From assembly GCA_025061975.1 (NCBI GenBank), contig JANXBB010000071.1, positions 1 through 15,347 on the forward strand: a DNA stretch of 15,347 nt, given 5' to 3'. Each line of letters starts with the position of its first letter. Within the stretch, counting starts at the first letter, position 1. The position numbers and the translations under genes are program-made. Below the pieces are notes generated by a model that saw nothing but the letters and a program-made list of their open reading frames with translations, had not been told where the DNA came from and searched no databases. This DNA is from Caldifarciminota bacterium. Its GTDB lineage: Bacteria; Hydrothermota; Tepidihabitantia; Tepidihabitantales; CAIPLT01. Shown here in pieces: positions 1-8,055 of the stretch.

Positions 1-183
1 AGCTACTAAGAGATGACCGGGATTATATGGATACCGGTTAAGCATCACAAAAGCATGTTCACCTTTGATAACACAAAGATTTTGATCGCTTCTATTTTTG
101 CATAAAAAACATGTTTTTTGATCTTTTTTATTGCTTATTTCTTTTATATAAATGCTACGCCACGGCGCCCAAATTAGCTTCAT
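1..183 (-). CDS. HIT-family nucleotide-binding protein, N-terminal part (3' end off window)
   Basis: This is the first 61 codons of a gene that runs off the low-coordinate edge. The translation starts MKLIWAPWRSIYI, has a CFLC pair at about residues 31-34, and ends at the window edge with NRYPYNPGHLLVA. This layout (WAPWR start, CxxC zinc pair, then N-R-Y-P-Y-N-x-G-H-L) is typical of the bacterial and archaeal HIT proteins related to Ap4A phosphorylase or hydrolase. The catalytic HxHxH triad would lie beyond the window, so activity cannot be judged. The family acts on nucleotide phosphoanhydrides such as diadenosine polyphosphates or nucleoside phosphoramidates. The ATG begins 2 nt after the endonuclease Q stop and no Shine-Dalgarno is visible, so translation is probably coupled to the gene in front. 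The family call is firm; the substrate is unknown. Confidence 0.85.
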   Translation of the reverse strand, partial: MKLIWAPWRSIYIKEISNKKDQKTCFLCKNRSDQNLCVIKGEHAFVMLNRYPYNPGHLLVA

Positions 184-185
184 TG

Positions 186-1439
186 CTAAAAAAGTGGCAA
201 TTGCCCGGTTTTTTTATTAGAGAACTCGTCAATTCCTTGTTTACTATTACCTAAGATTGATATTTTACCAAAAACTCCGTCATAACCTGGTTTAACATTA
301 ATTTTCCCTGCTCGCATTAACTCAATCGCTTTAGCAATTTGTTCATTACTATATTTTTTAATATCCTCTAAGTCGGCATGTAATAATACATTAAACTCAC
401 CTTTAAACTCTCGAACTAGTCTTAAATAAATATTTCGTACACCAAGGGTATCACGACTAGTACCAATTACTTCAGCAATAATCTCTTCTAAGGGAACTAA
501 ACTTTTATAAGGAATTGCATTTTCTGGTATAAAACCTTTAGGACGATCACTAAGGAGCAAAACCCGATGAGCTACACCAATTGTTAACGGTTTTCCGCAA
601 ACCGGACACAGATCATCATTCGCCATCGCCTCATCAGGACTCATTACGACATTACAATTCCTATGTCCGTCCCAGTGATACTTCCCTTCTTCAGGGAAAA
701 ATTCAATTGTATATAAAAATTTTCCCCGGTCTTTGGTTCTTAATACTTCTTTTATTTCATAAAAATTAAGCATTGTGCTGAACACATTAGCCTCTCTACC
801 AATCCGTGACGGAGAATGTGCATCTGAATTAGAAATTAAAGTGTAATGATCAAGACTTGAAAGTAACCAATTCATTGGGGGGTCGGACGATAAACCGGTT
901 TCCAAAGCGAAAATTTGTTTACTCAATTCCCCAAAACACTCTTCGATAGAATCAAATCCTGATTTTGATCCAAATATAGAAAACCAAGGAGTCCATATAT
1001 GCGATGGCACGATAAAACTATCGGGGCTTATCTCCAAAATACCTTCTAACATTTTTTTTGCATCCAAAGTTAACGTTGGACGACCATCGGCATTAAGGCT
1101 TCCGTATTTACTTAAGAAACTATTAATCTTTTCTACTTCTTTAAAATTTGGGGAAAATATAATATTATGGATCCTACGAAGTTTCCCTTCTTTGAAGTAA
1201 ACATTGCTTACTTCTGTAGTGAGAATAAAATAAGTGTCGGTATACTTATAAAGCCCACCTTCTGCTTCGTTTAACTCTGACTTAAGCATGGCTAGCCATT
1301 TTGGATGAGTAAAATCACCAGTAGCAACTATCTTAATTCCTTTTTCTTGAGCAGCCTGAGCAATATTAGCAATTACCATATCACTGCTCGTAGCACGAGA
1401 AAATTTTGAATGTATATGAAAATCTGCAATTATTTCCAT
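186..1439 (-). CDS. endoQ: Endonuclease Q (PHP-type deaminated-base DNA repair endonuclease)
   Basis: A 417-residue protein of the TIGR00375/EndoQ family. Characterised members nick DNA 5' of uracil, hypoxanthine, xanthine or abasic sites to start repair. The N-terminal PHP metallo-domain shows DFHIH (D6, H8, H10), GDFTHP (D42, H45), E76, H91, H147 and NSDAHS (D206, H208). A zinc-finger region follows, with C262, C278 and C281 plus nearby His (H256, H259 or H291). The C-terminal helical part carries PGYDGVFGK at 384-392, typical of the family. Length fits the roughly 400-430 residues of known members. The protein ends QLPLF at residues 413-417, matching the bacterial sliding-clamp-binding pentapeptide. 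It lies 54 nt behind mutS with its own promoter-like sequence and no Shine-Dalgarno. The family call is strong; the clamp interaction is inferred. Confidence 0.9.
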   Translation of the reverse strand: MEIIADFHIHSKFSRATSSDMVIANIAQAAQEKGIKIVATGDFTHPKWLAMLKSELNEAEGGLYKYTDTYFILTTEVSNVYFKEGKLRRIHNIIFSPNFKEVEKINSFLSKYGSLNADGRPTLTLDAKKMLEGILEISPDSFIVPSHIWTPWFSIFGSKSGFDSIEECFGELSKQIFALETGLSSDPPMNWLLSSLDHYTLISNSDAHSPSRIGREANVFSTMLNFYEIKEVLRTKDRGKFLYTIEFFPEEGKYHWDGHRNCNVVMSPDEAMANDDLCPVCGKPLTIGVAHRVLLLSDRPKGFIPENAIPYKSLVPLEEIIAEVIGTSRDTLGVRNIYLRLVREFKGEFNVLLHADLEDIKKYSNEQIAKAIELMRAGKINVKPGYDGVFGKISILGNSKQGIDEFSNKKTGQLPLF

Positions 1440-1446
1440 TTATTTT

Positions 1447-1475
1447 ATTTTATAGAATAAGTATTGCCCTGTCAA
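1447..1475 (-). promoter_or_regulatory. Candidate sigma-70-type promoter for endoQ-HIT, probably leaderless
   Basis: On the minus strand TTGACA (1475-1470) is followed by exactly 17 nt and TAAAAT (1452-1447), one base off TATAAT. The endoQ ATG begins only 7 nt after the -10 box, so the expected transcript start falls at or next to the A of ATG. No Shine-Dalgarno precedes the gene, which agrees with a leaderless message. An overlapping TATAAA would give a 15-nt spacer and is less likely. Confidence 0.65.
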
Positions 1476-1493
1476 GGAGAGAGTCGTAAAAAT

Positions 1494-4085
1494 CTATTTA
1501 ATTTTTTTTAATTCGTTTTGAAAAGCAGAAAGAAAATTCAATGCATCTATCGGTGTCAATTCGTTAATATTAAGACTTTTGAGTTTTTCTAAAATGTCTC
1601 TTTCAATAAAATGTATACCGGTATTCCCAACCATATTTGAAGGTTTTTCAAAATTTATGCACTGTAAACTTAACTGTTCAGATTTCTCTAGTTCTTTTAA
1701 AATTTCTTTGGCTCGGTCAATTACCGAAATAGGGATACCGGCAAGCTTTGCCACAGCTAACCCATAACTCCGATCTGATTTGCCGGGCATAAGCTTTCGT
1801 AAAAAAATAATAGTATCTTTGGTTTCCTGAGCAATAAAATTATAGTTTTTTACCCGGGGTAAATATTCTGCAAGATCTGTAAGTTCGTGATAATGGGTAG
1901 CAAACAATGTTCGCGGGCGAACTACCGGATTTTGATGCAAATATTCGATTACTGCCCAAGCAATCGCCAGACCATCGTATGTAGCTGTCCCCCGACCAAT
2001 TTCATCTAAAATTACTAAACTTTTAGTTGTAGCGTTATTAAGAATATTAGCAGTTTCCATCATCTCAGCAAGAAAAGTAGATACGCCCTGTGCTAAATCA
2101 TCAGATGCCCCTATTCGGGTAAAAATCTTATCGACAATTCCTATGTGCGCCTTTTTGGCTGGAACAAAAGATCCAATTTGTGCCATTATTGTAATTAAAG
2201 CAACTTGTCGCAAATAAGTAGACTTACCTGCCATATTGGGGCCGGTTATAATAAGAATCTGATTGTCTTTTAAATCAAGTAAGGTATCATTGGGCACAAA
2301 TGGTTCATTTGTTAGCTTCTCCACAACAGGATGCCGACCTCCAACGATTTCAATTTTATCTGAATTGTCAACGATAGGCTTTGAATAATCATTATTTTGT
2401 GCTACTTTCGCTAGACTGGATAATACATCCAATTCGGCTATTATCCGAGCGGCGTCCAATATACGAGGAATTTCTTTAACCAGATTTCTTCGAAGTTCAA
2501 CAAAAATCTCATATTCTAATAATTTTATGCGCTCTTCAGCATTTAAAACTTTGTTTTCATATTCTTTAAGTTCAGGAGTAATAAACCGTTCACAATTAAG
2601 TAAGGTTTGTTTGCGTATATAATGTTTAGGGATTAAATTCAAATATGATTTAGTAACTTCAATATAATATCCGAATACCGAATTATACCCAACTCGCAAA
2701 TTGGGAATGCCGGTTTTCTCGCGTTCTCTTTGTTGTATCTGAATTAAATATTCCTTAGCGGAACTAGCAAGATTTCGAAGTTCGTCGAGTTCTTTAGAAT
2801 ATCCAGGTTTTATTAATCCCCCTTCGGTAATTGTCAGCGGTTGTTCTTCATTTAGTGTTTGTTCAATACACTTGACAATCTCAGAAAAGTCACCTAATCT
2901 TGATGAACAATTTTGTAATAGTTCAGATTTTGTTTGCATTAATTCTTGTTTAATCTCTGGAATTCTTTTCAACCAGTTTTTTAACGCAATGATATCACGG
3001 CCGTTTGCTCGTTCCACAGCAATTCGCGATGCGTTTCTTTCTAAATCACCAATCTCTGCCAAAATTTCCTGTAGCCTGGTTAATGTAAAAGGACTGAGTA
3101 TTAATTCTTCTATAGCATCTTGCCTAAGTTTTATTTCATTAACATTAATAAGAGGAGCCAAAAGCCATTTACGCAAAAGCCGTGACCCGAGCGGAGTTTG
3201 CGTTTTATCTAAAATATCAAGTAGGGTATTTTTCGACGAGCCGTCACGAATTCGTTCAGTAAGTTCTAAATTCTTTCTTGTTGTCCAATCAATTAGCATA
3301 TAATTGTCATCACGGTAATGTGTAATCTTTCTTATGTGCGGCAACGCAGTTTTTTGAGTTTCGCTCAAATAATATAAAATCGCTCCTGAAGCTTTAATCG
3401 CTAAAATCATATTCTCCAATCCCAAACCCTCTAGTTTAATTACACCAAAATGACTTTTTAGCTTTTCAGATGCAAAATCATAAGAAAAATAATAACTATC
3501 AATATTTGACACTGCTGCTAAACAAGAATCAGCAAGATATTTTGAGAAATCTTGCCAAGAATCCGGAATAATTATTTCTTTTGGTGTTAACTTTTGAATT
3601 GTTTCTTTTAAAGACTCAAGCTTCATCTCACTAACATAGAATTCGCCGGTTGACAAATCTGTATATGCTATCCCACACTGGTCCCTTTCAGCAACGACGC
3701 TAAGCAAAAAATTATTTTTCCGTTCCTCAAGTAAAGCAGGCCGGAGGATTGTGCCTGGCGTAATAACCTCGACAACGTCACGACGTATCAATTTCGAAAC
3801 CCCGGGTGCTTCCAGTTGCTCACAAATCGCTACTTTTAGTCCGGCATTAACTAACCGTCCAATGTAATTATCAATCGATTTTACAGGTATCCCTGCCAAA
3901 GGAACTCTCGATGATTTTCCATGATTTCGAGACGTAAGGGTTAGACCTAAAATTTTTGCGCCCAGTTTTGCATCCTCATAAAACATTTCGTAAAAATCAC
4001 CCATACGAAAAAGGAGAATTGCGTCTTTATATCGTGCCTTGATCCGATGATATTGCTGTAAAAGTGGTGTAAGCTGTTCGGTCAT
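1494..4085 (-). CDS. mutS: DNA mismatch repair protein MutS
   Basis: A full-length MutS1 (863 residues; E. coli 853) that recognises mispairs and short loops and uses ATP to become a sliding clamp that recruits MutL. The mismatch-reading motif is GDFYEMFYEDA with F31, Y32 and E33, aligning with the E. coli F-x-E. The C-terminal ATPase has Walker A GPNMAGKST at 615-623 and Walker B LVILDEIGRGT with D694/E695, followed by the FATHYHELTDL signature. QLSLQ at 804-808 sits where E. coli MutS has its clamp-binding QMSLL, and the end (NELTPIDALNFLSAF) resembles the usual MutS C-terminal oligomerisation helix. It is the last gene of alr-miaB-lapA-lapB-mutS, 24 nt after lapB, with no clear Shine-Dalgarno. 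No mutL is in the window. Proximity of miaB to mutS is also known in Bacillus. Confidence 0.98.
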   Translation of the reverse strand: MTEQLTPLLQQYHRIKARYKDAILLFRMGDFYEMFYEDAKLGAKILGLTLTSRNHGKSSRVPLAGIPVKSIDNYIGRLVNAGLKVAICEQLEAPGVSKLIRRDVVEVITPGTILRPALLEERKNNFLLSVVAERDQCGIAYTDLSTGEFYVSEMKLESLKETIQKLTPKEIIIPDSWQDFSKYLADSCLAAVSNIDSYYFSYDFASEKLKSHFGVIKLEGLGLENMILAIKASGAILYYLSETQKTALPHIRKITHYRDDNYMLIDWTTRKNLELTERIRDGSSKNTLLDILDKTQTPLGSRLLRKWLLAPLINVNEIKLRQDAIEELILSPFTLTRLQEILAEIGDLERNASRIAVERANGRDIIALKNWLKRIPEIKQELMQTKSELLQNCSSRLGDFSEIVKCIEQTLNEEQPLTITEGGLIKPGYSKELDELRNLASSAKEYLIQIQQREREKTGIPNLRVGYNSVFGYYIEVTKSYLNLIPKHYIRKQTLLNCERFITPELKEYENKVLNAEERIKLLEYEIFVELRRNLVKEIPRILDAARIIAELDVLSSLAKVAQNNDYSKPIVDNSDKIEIVGGRHPVVEKLTNEPFVPNDTLLDLKDNQILIITGPNMAGKSTYLRQVALITIMAQIGSFVPAKKAHIGIVDKIFTRIGASDDLAQGVSTFLAEMMETANILNNATTKSLVILDEIGRGTATYDGLAIAWAVIEYLHQNPVVRPRTLFATHYHELTDLAEYLPRVKNYNFIAQETKDTIIFLRKLMPGKSDRSYGLAVAKLAGIPISVIDRAKEILKELEKSEQLSLQCINFEKPSNMVGNTGIHFIERDILEKLKSLNINELTPIDALNFLSAFQNELKKIK

Positions 4086-4109
4086 TAGATATATACTTTT
4101 AGTTGTGTC

Positions 4110-5138
4110 CTAACTTATAGATTGCGGGTAATTTTCTACTATCTGATCTAAATAATATCGAGTCTTACCAACGTCATCCCGTAGCAAATATAGTCGCGCT
4201 AATGCTATTTTGTACAAAACCTCGTTTTTTTTCTCAGCCGGCACTCGGAGAAAAAGATTAATAGCATTGTCCAGATCTTCTTTCTTTTCGTAAATTTGAG
4301 CTAATGCAAAATATAAACTTAAATCAGTGGGAATGCGATTTATAAGTTCCTGGTATCGTTTAATTATCTCGTCATAGCGATTAAGGTCATAAAGTGCTTG
4401 CTCTAAGTCTTTGGAAACAAGATAATGTTTTTCCGGATAATAGGACAAAAACTCATCCCAAATTTTAATTGCCAGTTCAGTCTCTTGTTTCCGGTAATAA
4501 TACTTACCAAGTAAAATTAATGCCTCAGGATGTTTTCGTGAATGCGCAAGTGCTTCCTTTAGATACCTTCCAGCATCTTCAGAACTTTTATCGAAACGAG
4601 CTTTTGCCAGTTTAACATAACATTCAGAAAGTATTTCTTTGCTGAAGTTTGTCATTTTTTTAAGTAGCTCTTCACAATTTCCCCATTGTTCAGTGCGTAG
4701 ATACAATTCAAAAAGATTTTTGTAATGTTCAGGATTATTTTTCTCGATATTTATGAGCTCCTCATAAATAGCAATTGCTTTCTGGTTGCGACCGATGTCA
4801 AAATAATATTTCCCTAATGCTTTAAATAATCTGCGTTCATCTTCAACACTTATATTCCTTCGAAGAGCTAGTCGTTCAAAAATCTTTGCAACTATCTCAT
4901 TGTCGTTTTTCTTTTTATATAGTTCAGCAAGTCTCAAATACGCATCGATGTTATTAGAATCAACTTTTACCGCATCCTTTAAAAAATTAATAGCATCATC
5001 GATTCTCCCGTCGAGCATTGCCCGGAGTCCTTCGGTATAAGAGAGTGGCAAGAACTTTTTTTTATATAAATAATCTCTAACTAATGGATATGCTGCAAGA
5101 ATTGCTATTAAAAGTAGAATAATAATTAAAATCTCCAT
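4110..5138 (-). CDS. lapB: LapB-like membrane-anchored TPR protein lacking the rubredoxin domain
   Basis: A 342-residue protein starting MEILIIILLLIAILAAYPLV, one N-terminal membrane anchor, followed by a long run of tetratricopeptide-type helical hairpins (for example residues 45-75, 120-150, 208-240 and 260-330). With LapA directly in front, it matches E. coli LapB (YciM), which tunes LPS synthesis by controlling LpxC turnover. E. coli LapB is 389 residues and ends in a rubredoxin-like domain with two CxxC pairs; this protein stops at YPQSIS with no such cysteines. The next gene begins 24 nt on, so no lost exon or frameshift is hidden there. The frame is open 13 codons further upstream, but the chosen ATG follows an AGGAG and gives the correct anchor start. 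Orthology is likely but not certain, because TPR proteins are easily mis-assigned. Confidence 0.75.
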   Translation of the reverse strand: MEILIIILLLIAILAAYPLVRDYLYKKKFLPLSYTEGLRAMLDGRIDDAINFLKDAVKVDSNNIDAYLRLAELYKKKNDNEIVAKIFERLALRRNISVEDERRLFKALGKYYFDIGRNQKAIAIYEELINIEKNNPEHYKNLFELYLRTEQWGNCEELLKKMTNFSKEILSECYVKLAKARFDKSSEDAGRYLKEALAHSRKHPEALILLGKYYYRKQETELAIKIWDEFLSYYPEKHYLVSKDLEQALYDLNRYDEIIKRYQELINRIPTDLSLYFALAQIYEKKEDLDNAINLFLRVPAEKKNEVLYKIALARLYLLRDDVGKTRYYLDQIVENYPQSIS

Positions 5139-5142
5139 AAAA

Positions 5143-5457
5143 TCACTCCTTCGTTGACTCGATTTCCATCCCCTCAAACGGCAAATTTCTTAGTTGGGTT
5201 AATTCAGCTAAAAGAGCTTCGTTTTCTTTTTTTAGTTTATTCAGCTCGTTTCTTAACCTAATTTCGTTTACTAACCAAAAAAACCCGGCTACTATTAAGC
5301 CAAAAACAAAAGAATAAAACATAACTAACGCTAATGGTGAATTATAATACGTCTTCGCAAACAAACGCACTTCAGAAACAGGAGTTATATTCTGAAACAA
5401 CAAAAAAACTAGTAATATTCCAACAATAAATACTATGACAATTCGTATTGTAGTCAC
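5143..5457 (-). CDS. lapA: LapA-family membrane protein (DUF1049)
   Basis: A 104-residue inner-membrane protein. Two hydrophobic segments (about residues 5-23 and 42-63) flank a short extracytoplasmic loop, and a charged coiled coil follows (about 66-92, RLRNELNKLKKENEALLAEL). The FQNITPVSEVRLF stretch after the first segment is typical of LapA, which partners with LapB at the membrane in LPS assembly. It starts with GTG, confirmed by a strong GGAGGG just upstream. The GTG overlaps the miaB stop as GTGA, so the two genes are translationally coupled, and lapB starts 4 nt after its stop. The family call is strong; the LPS role is carried over from E. coli. Confidence 0.85.
   Translation of the reverse strand: MTTIRIVIVFIVGILLVFLLFQNITPVSEVRLFAKTYYNSPLALVMFYSFVFGLIVAGFFWLVNEIRLRNELNKLKKENEALLAELTQLRNLPFEGMEIESTKE
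5146..5150 (-). promoter_or_regulatory. Ribosome binding site fixing the lapB start
   Basis: AGGAG lies about 7 nt before the lapB ATG at 5138 and runs straight into the lapA TGA stop (5145-5143). It supports this ATG over the upstream in-frame ATG at 5177, which lies inside lapA and would add a charged tail in front of the membrane anchor. Confidence 0.7.
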
Positions 5458-6809
5458 AAGCCCTCCTTTAAGTTTTCAATATAATATACTTTATTTTGCA
5501 CATTGCAGTTACTTTTGTCAATAATTTCTCCAATTAATGTCCAACCTTTAATATTCGTTATGCGGCATCGATAAATTTCGCCAATTTCTAACTTATCTTT
5601 AATAATAACCATCTTATTATCCTTAGTTCGACCTTTACTATAAGGATAAGTATAAAACTCAACAAGAATCTCACATTCTTTATTTAAATACGAATTAATC
5701 CGTTCTTTAGTAATTTTATTCTGATATTCAATTAAACGAATAAGCCTTTCTTGAGCTATTTTTGCATCAACCTTAGGAGTAATTTTTTGAGCTTTTGTAT
5801 AAGGACGTTCAGAGTATTTAAACATATAGGCAAAATCAAATTTTATTTTGCCCAACAAATCAAGAGTTTCTTTGTAATCATCGTCGGTTTCTGTAGGAAA
5901 TCCCACCATTACATCTGTGGTAAAAACCAGGTCTGGAATAATTTGTCGTCCTTGCATTACTTTCTCCAAATATTCTTCTTTTGTATAGCCCCGGTTCATT
6001 AACGCTAAAATTCGATTCGATCCGGATTGTAATGGAAGATGAATATACGGACAAAATTTCTTTAGCTGGCTAAAAGTTTCCCAATGTTTAACAGTTAAAT
6101 CTTTAGGATGAGAGGTAAGAAATCTCAGGCGATAATATCCATCAAGTTGATCAATCTCTTTTAGAAGGGTTAAAAAATCAGCATTGTTATCGTGCCACGC
6201 TAACACATTCTGACCAATTAGAGTAATCTCTTTTACACCGTGTCTAATTAATGACTCGGCCTCAGTAACTATCTGAGAAAGCGACTTAGAACGTTCGCGT
6301 CCCCGAACATAAGGCACAATGCAATAGCTACAATAATTATTGCAACCACGCATAATTGAAATATATCCAACAACAGAGGCATTATTAGTCTTAGGAATAA
6401 TATGCTCGTAATTTTCCATTGTAAACTCAGTCGCTACCTGCGGTAATTTTGTTTTATAATATTCATTGATCAATTTTGGTAAAAAACGATACTGATCAGA
6501 TCCAACCACTAAATCAACGTTAAATTTTTCTATTAAGAGGTCTTTTAGATTTTGAGCCATACATCCTAAAACGCCAATAATTAACCCGGGCTTTTCGTAT
6601 TTAAGACGCCGCCAAAAATTCAATTGTCCTAAAGCCCTAATTTCAGCATGACTTCTCACTGAACAAGTTAACACTAAAATAATATCGGCTTCTTTTACGT
6701 CTGATACCTCTATAAAATTACTTTCTTCCATAATTCGCCGGATTACCCCGGCATCATATTGATTCATTTGACAACCGTATACCTTTATGTAGAATTTAAG
6801 TTCGCACAT
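5454..6809 (-). CDS. miaB: tRNA-2-methylthio-N6-dimethylallyladenosine synthase MiaB
   Basis: A 451-residue radical-SAM methylthiotransferase that adds the 2-methylthio group to i6A37 in tRNAs reading UNN codons. The N-terminal MTTase domain holds C13 (YGCQMNQYDA), C49 (TCSVR) and C83 (GCMAQ) for the auxiliary 4Fe-4S cluster. The radical-SAM loop MRGCNNYCSYCIVPYVRGRE has C156, C160 and C163. A TRAM domain for tRNA binding follows from about residue 377. The GCQMN and TCSVR versions of these motifs favour MiaB over the sister enzymes MtaB and RimO. A leucine replaces the usual Asn before TCSVR. It starts 8 nt after the alr stop with only a weak GAGAG in front, and its stop overlaps the lapA start. 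Confidence 0.95.
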   Translation of the reverse strand: MCELKFYIKVYGCQMNQYDAGVIRRIMEESNFIEVSDVKEADIILVLTCSVRSHAEIRALGQLNFWRRLKYEKPGLIIGVLGCMAQNLKDLLIEKFNVDLVVGSDQYRFLPKLINEYYKTKLPQVATEFTMENYEHIIPKTNNASVVGYISIMRGCNNYCSYCIVPYVRGRERSKSLSQIVTEAESLIRHGVKEITLIGQNVLAWHDNNADFLTLLKEIDQLDGYYRLRFLTSHPKDLTVKHWETFSQLKKFCPYIHLPLQSGSNRILALMNRGYTKEEYLEKVMQGRQIIPDLVFTTDVMVGFPTETDDDYKETLDLLGKIKFDFAYMFKYSERPYTKAQKITPKVDAKIAQERLIRLIEYQNKITKERINSYLNKECEILVEFYTYPYSKGRTKDNKMVIIKDKLEIGEIYRCRITNIKGWTLIGEIIDKSNCNVQNKVYYIENLKEGL

Positions 6810-6817
6810 TTTTACTC

Positions 6818-8020
6818 TCAGGGCAATTTATTACCGGTATTATTGGTCATTTTAAGTAAATTCCGAATCGAAACAATCTTGTTGTCTTTTATAAAGACCC
6901 TAGGAACCCGAGGCGAAATCCGTGTAATTATCTCGTAAGGAATTGTATTCGCCTTGTCTGCTAATTCATCAACATAAATTGCCTTATCATCAGCACGGCC
7001 AATTACTGTAACCGGTAGTCCTATTTTAACCCCTTTTAGTTCGGTAACATCAATCATAGTTAGGTCCATACAAATATTACCAACAATCCTTGCCTTCTGA
7101 GGGATAAATTTCTCGCCGTCAGCACAATGGACGATCACTTCGCCATTTTTCAAATTGTAAGGCAACCCATCACCATATCCAATAGAAATTACACCAATTA
7201 TCGAATCACGCGAGGTAAAATATTTTCTTTGATAGCTAATACTATATCCTTGGGGAATAAATCTAAGATTCACAATTCGTGTCCGTAGACTCATAACCGG
7301 CTTTAAAGAAATACTGCGCTCAGTTAAACTATGTCCATTAGGATAAATTCCATAAATAATAAGTCCAGGCCTAATCATATCAAAATCCGCTGCCGGGAAA
7401 TTGATAAATCCTGCTGAATTTGAGGCATGTCGAATAAAATTTTTTAATCCTATTTCTCTTAATTTTTCACACAGATTGGTAAACTTTCCTATTTGAATTT
7501 TTGTAAATTCATAGTCTAGATCCGCTGATGGGAAATGGGTAAATATTCCGTCAATAATTATTAACCTGTAGTCAATAATCTCTTGAATTTGCTCTAAGGC
7601 TTTGTCGTAATCTAGTCCTGTCCGGCCCATTCCGGTGTCAACTTCAATGTGAGCGTGAATATACGCATTACGTTTCTTCGCACTTAAATAAAGTTCGTAA
7701 GCAAACTCCATTTCGCTTATTGTTGGTATTAAATCGTATTCCCACAATGCATCAATTTCGAAATAAGAAATTGGGCTTAAGATTAATATCGGAGTTTTTA
7801 TCCCGCTATAGCGAAGTGAAATACCCTCTTCAACTCCAGCAACTCCTAACATATCAACCTCATCTTGAAGAGCCCAAGCTACTTCTTTAGCACCATGACC
7901 GTATGCATCGGCTTTAACTGCTAGTAAAATTTTTTTGTTGCCTAAAAGCATTTTCACCGCTTTAAGATTTGCATATAACGCATCCAAATCAATTTCCGCC
8001 CAGGTCCGACCGAAATTCAT
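6818..8020 (-). CDS. alr: Alanine racemase
   Basis: A 400-residue fold-type III PLP enzyme that interconverts L- and D-alanine and supplies D-Ala for peptidoglycan. It opens with RTWAEIDLDALYANL, carries the PLP lysine K36 in VKADAYGHG, and has the second catalytic base Y282 in ISIGYGDGLP. The family hallmarks NICMDLTMIDVT and the closing RVPRVF are also present. Length is slightly above the usual 360-380 because of a short C-terminal tail. It is the first gene of alr-miaB-lapA-lapB-mutS and follows a promoter-like sequence ending only a few bases before the ATG. No Shine-Dalgarno is visible, so the message may be leaderless. Confidence 0.97.
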   Translation of the reverse strand: MNFGRTWAEIDLDALYANLKAVKMLLGNKKILLAVKADAYGHGAKEVAWALQDEVDMLGVAGVEEGISLRYSGIKTPILILSPISYFEIDALWEYDLIPTISEMEFAYELYLSAKKRNAYIHAHIEVDTGMGRTGLDYDKALEQIQEIIDYRLIIIDGIFTHFPSADLDYEFTKIQIGKFTNLCEKLREIGLKNFIRHASNSAGFINFPAADFDMIRPGLIIYGIYPNGHSLTERSISLKPVMSLRTRIVNLRFIPQGYSISYQRKYFTSRDSIIGVISIGYGDGLPYNLKNGEVIVHCADGEKFIPQKARIVGNICMDLTMIDVTELKGVKIGLPVTVIGRADDKAIYVDELADKANTIPYEIITRISPRVPRVFIKDNKIVSIRNLLKMTNNTGNKLP

Positions 8021-8026
8021 AAAATT

Positions 8027-8055
8027 ATACTAAATGAAAAGTTTCTTAATGTCAA
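8027..8055 (-). promoter_or_regulatory. Candidate promoter for the alr operon, probably leaderless
   Basis: TTGACA (8055-8050) is followed by 17 nt and TAGTAT (8032-8027), then 6 nt, then the alr ATG, so transcription would start at the ATG itself. A perfect TATAAT lies at 8029-8024 but is 20 nt from the TTGACA, so which hexamer serves as the -10 is uncertain. The surrounding AT-rich gap and the lack of any Shine-Dalgarno support a transcription start here. Confidence 0.6.

Noticed and set aside
2872..3303. Plus-strand open frame of 143 codons opposite mutS
   Set aside because: It lies wholly inside a well-conserved mutS, has no ribosome site and no recognisable protein motif; it is a shadow of the real gene, as are the other plus-strand frames.
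4086..4100. TATATA before mutS as a promoter
   Set aside because: No -35-like hexamer lies 16-18 nt upstream; mutS is more simply the last gene of the alr operon.
4086..4109. Hidden rubredoxin exon or frameshift at the end of lapB
   Set aside because: The 24 nt before mutS hold no cysteine codon pair and the mutS start is well supported, so the domain is truly absent.
5139..5177. Upstream ATG for lapB adding 13 residues
   Set aside because: It lies inside lapA and would put a charged tail before the membrane anchor; the ATG at 5138 has a clear AGGAG.
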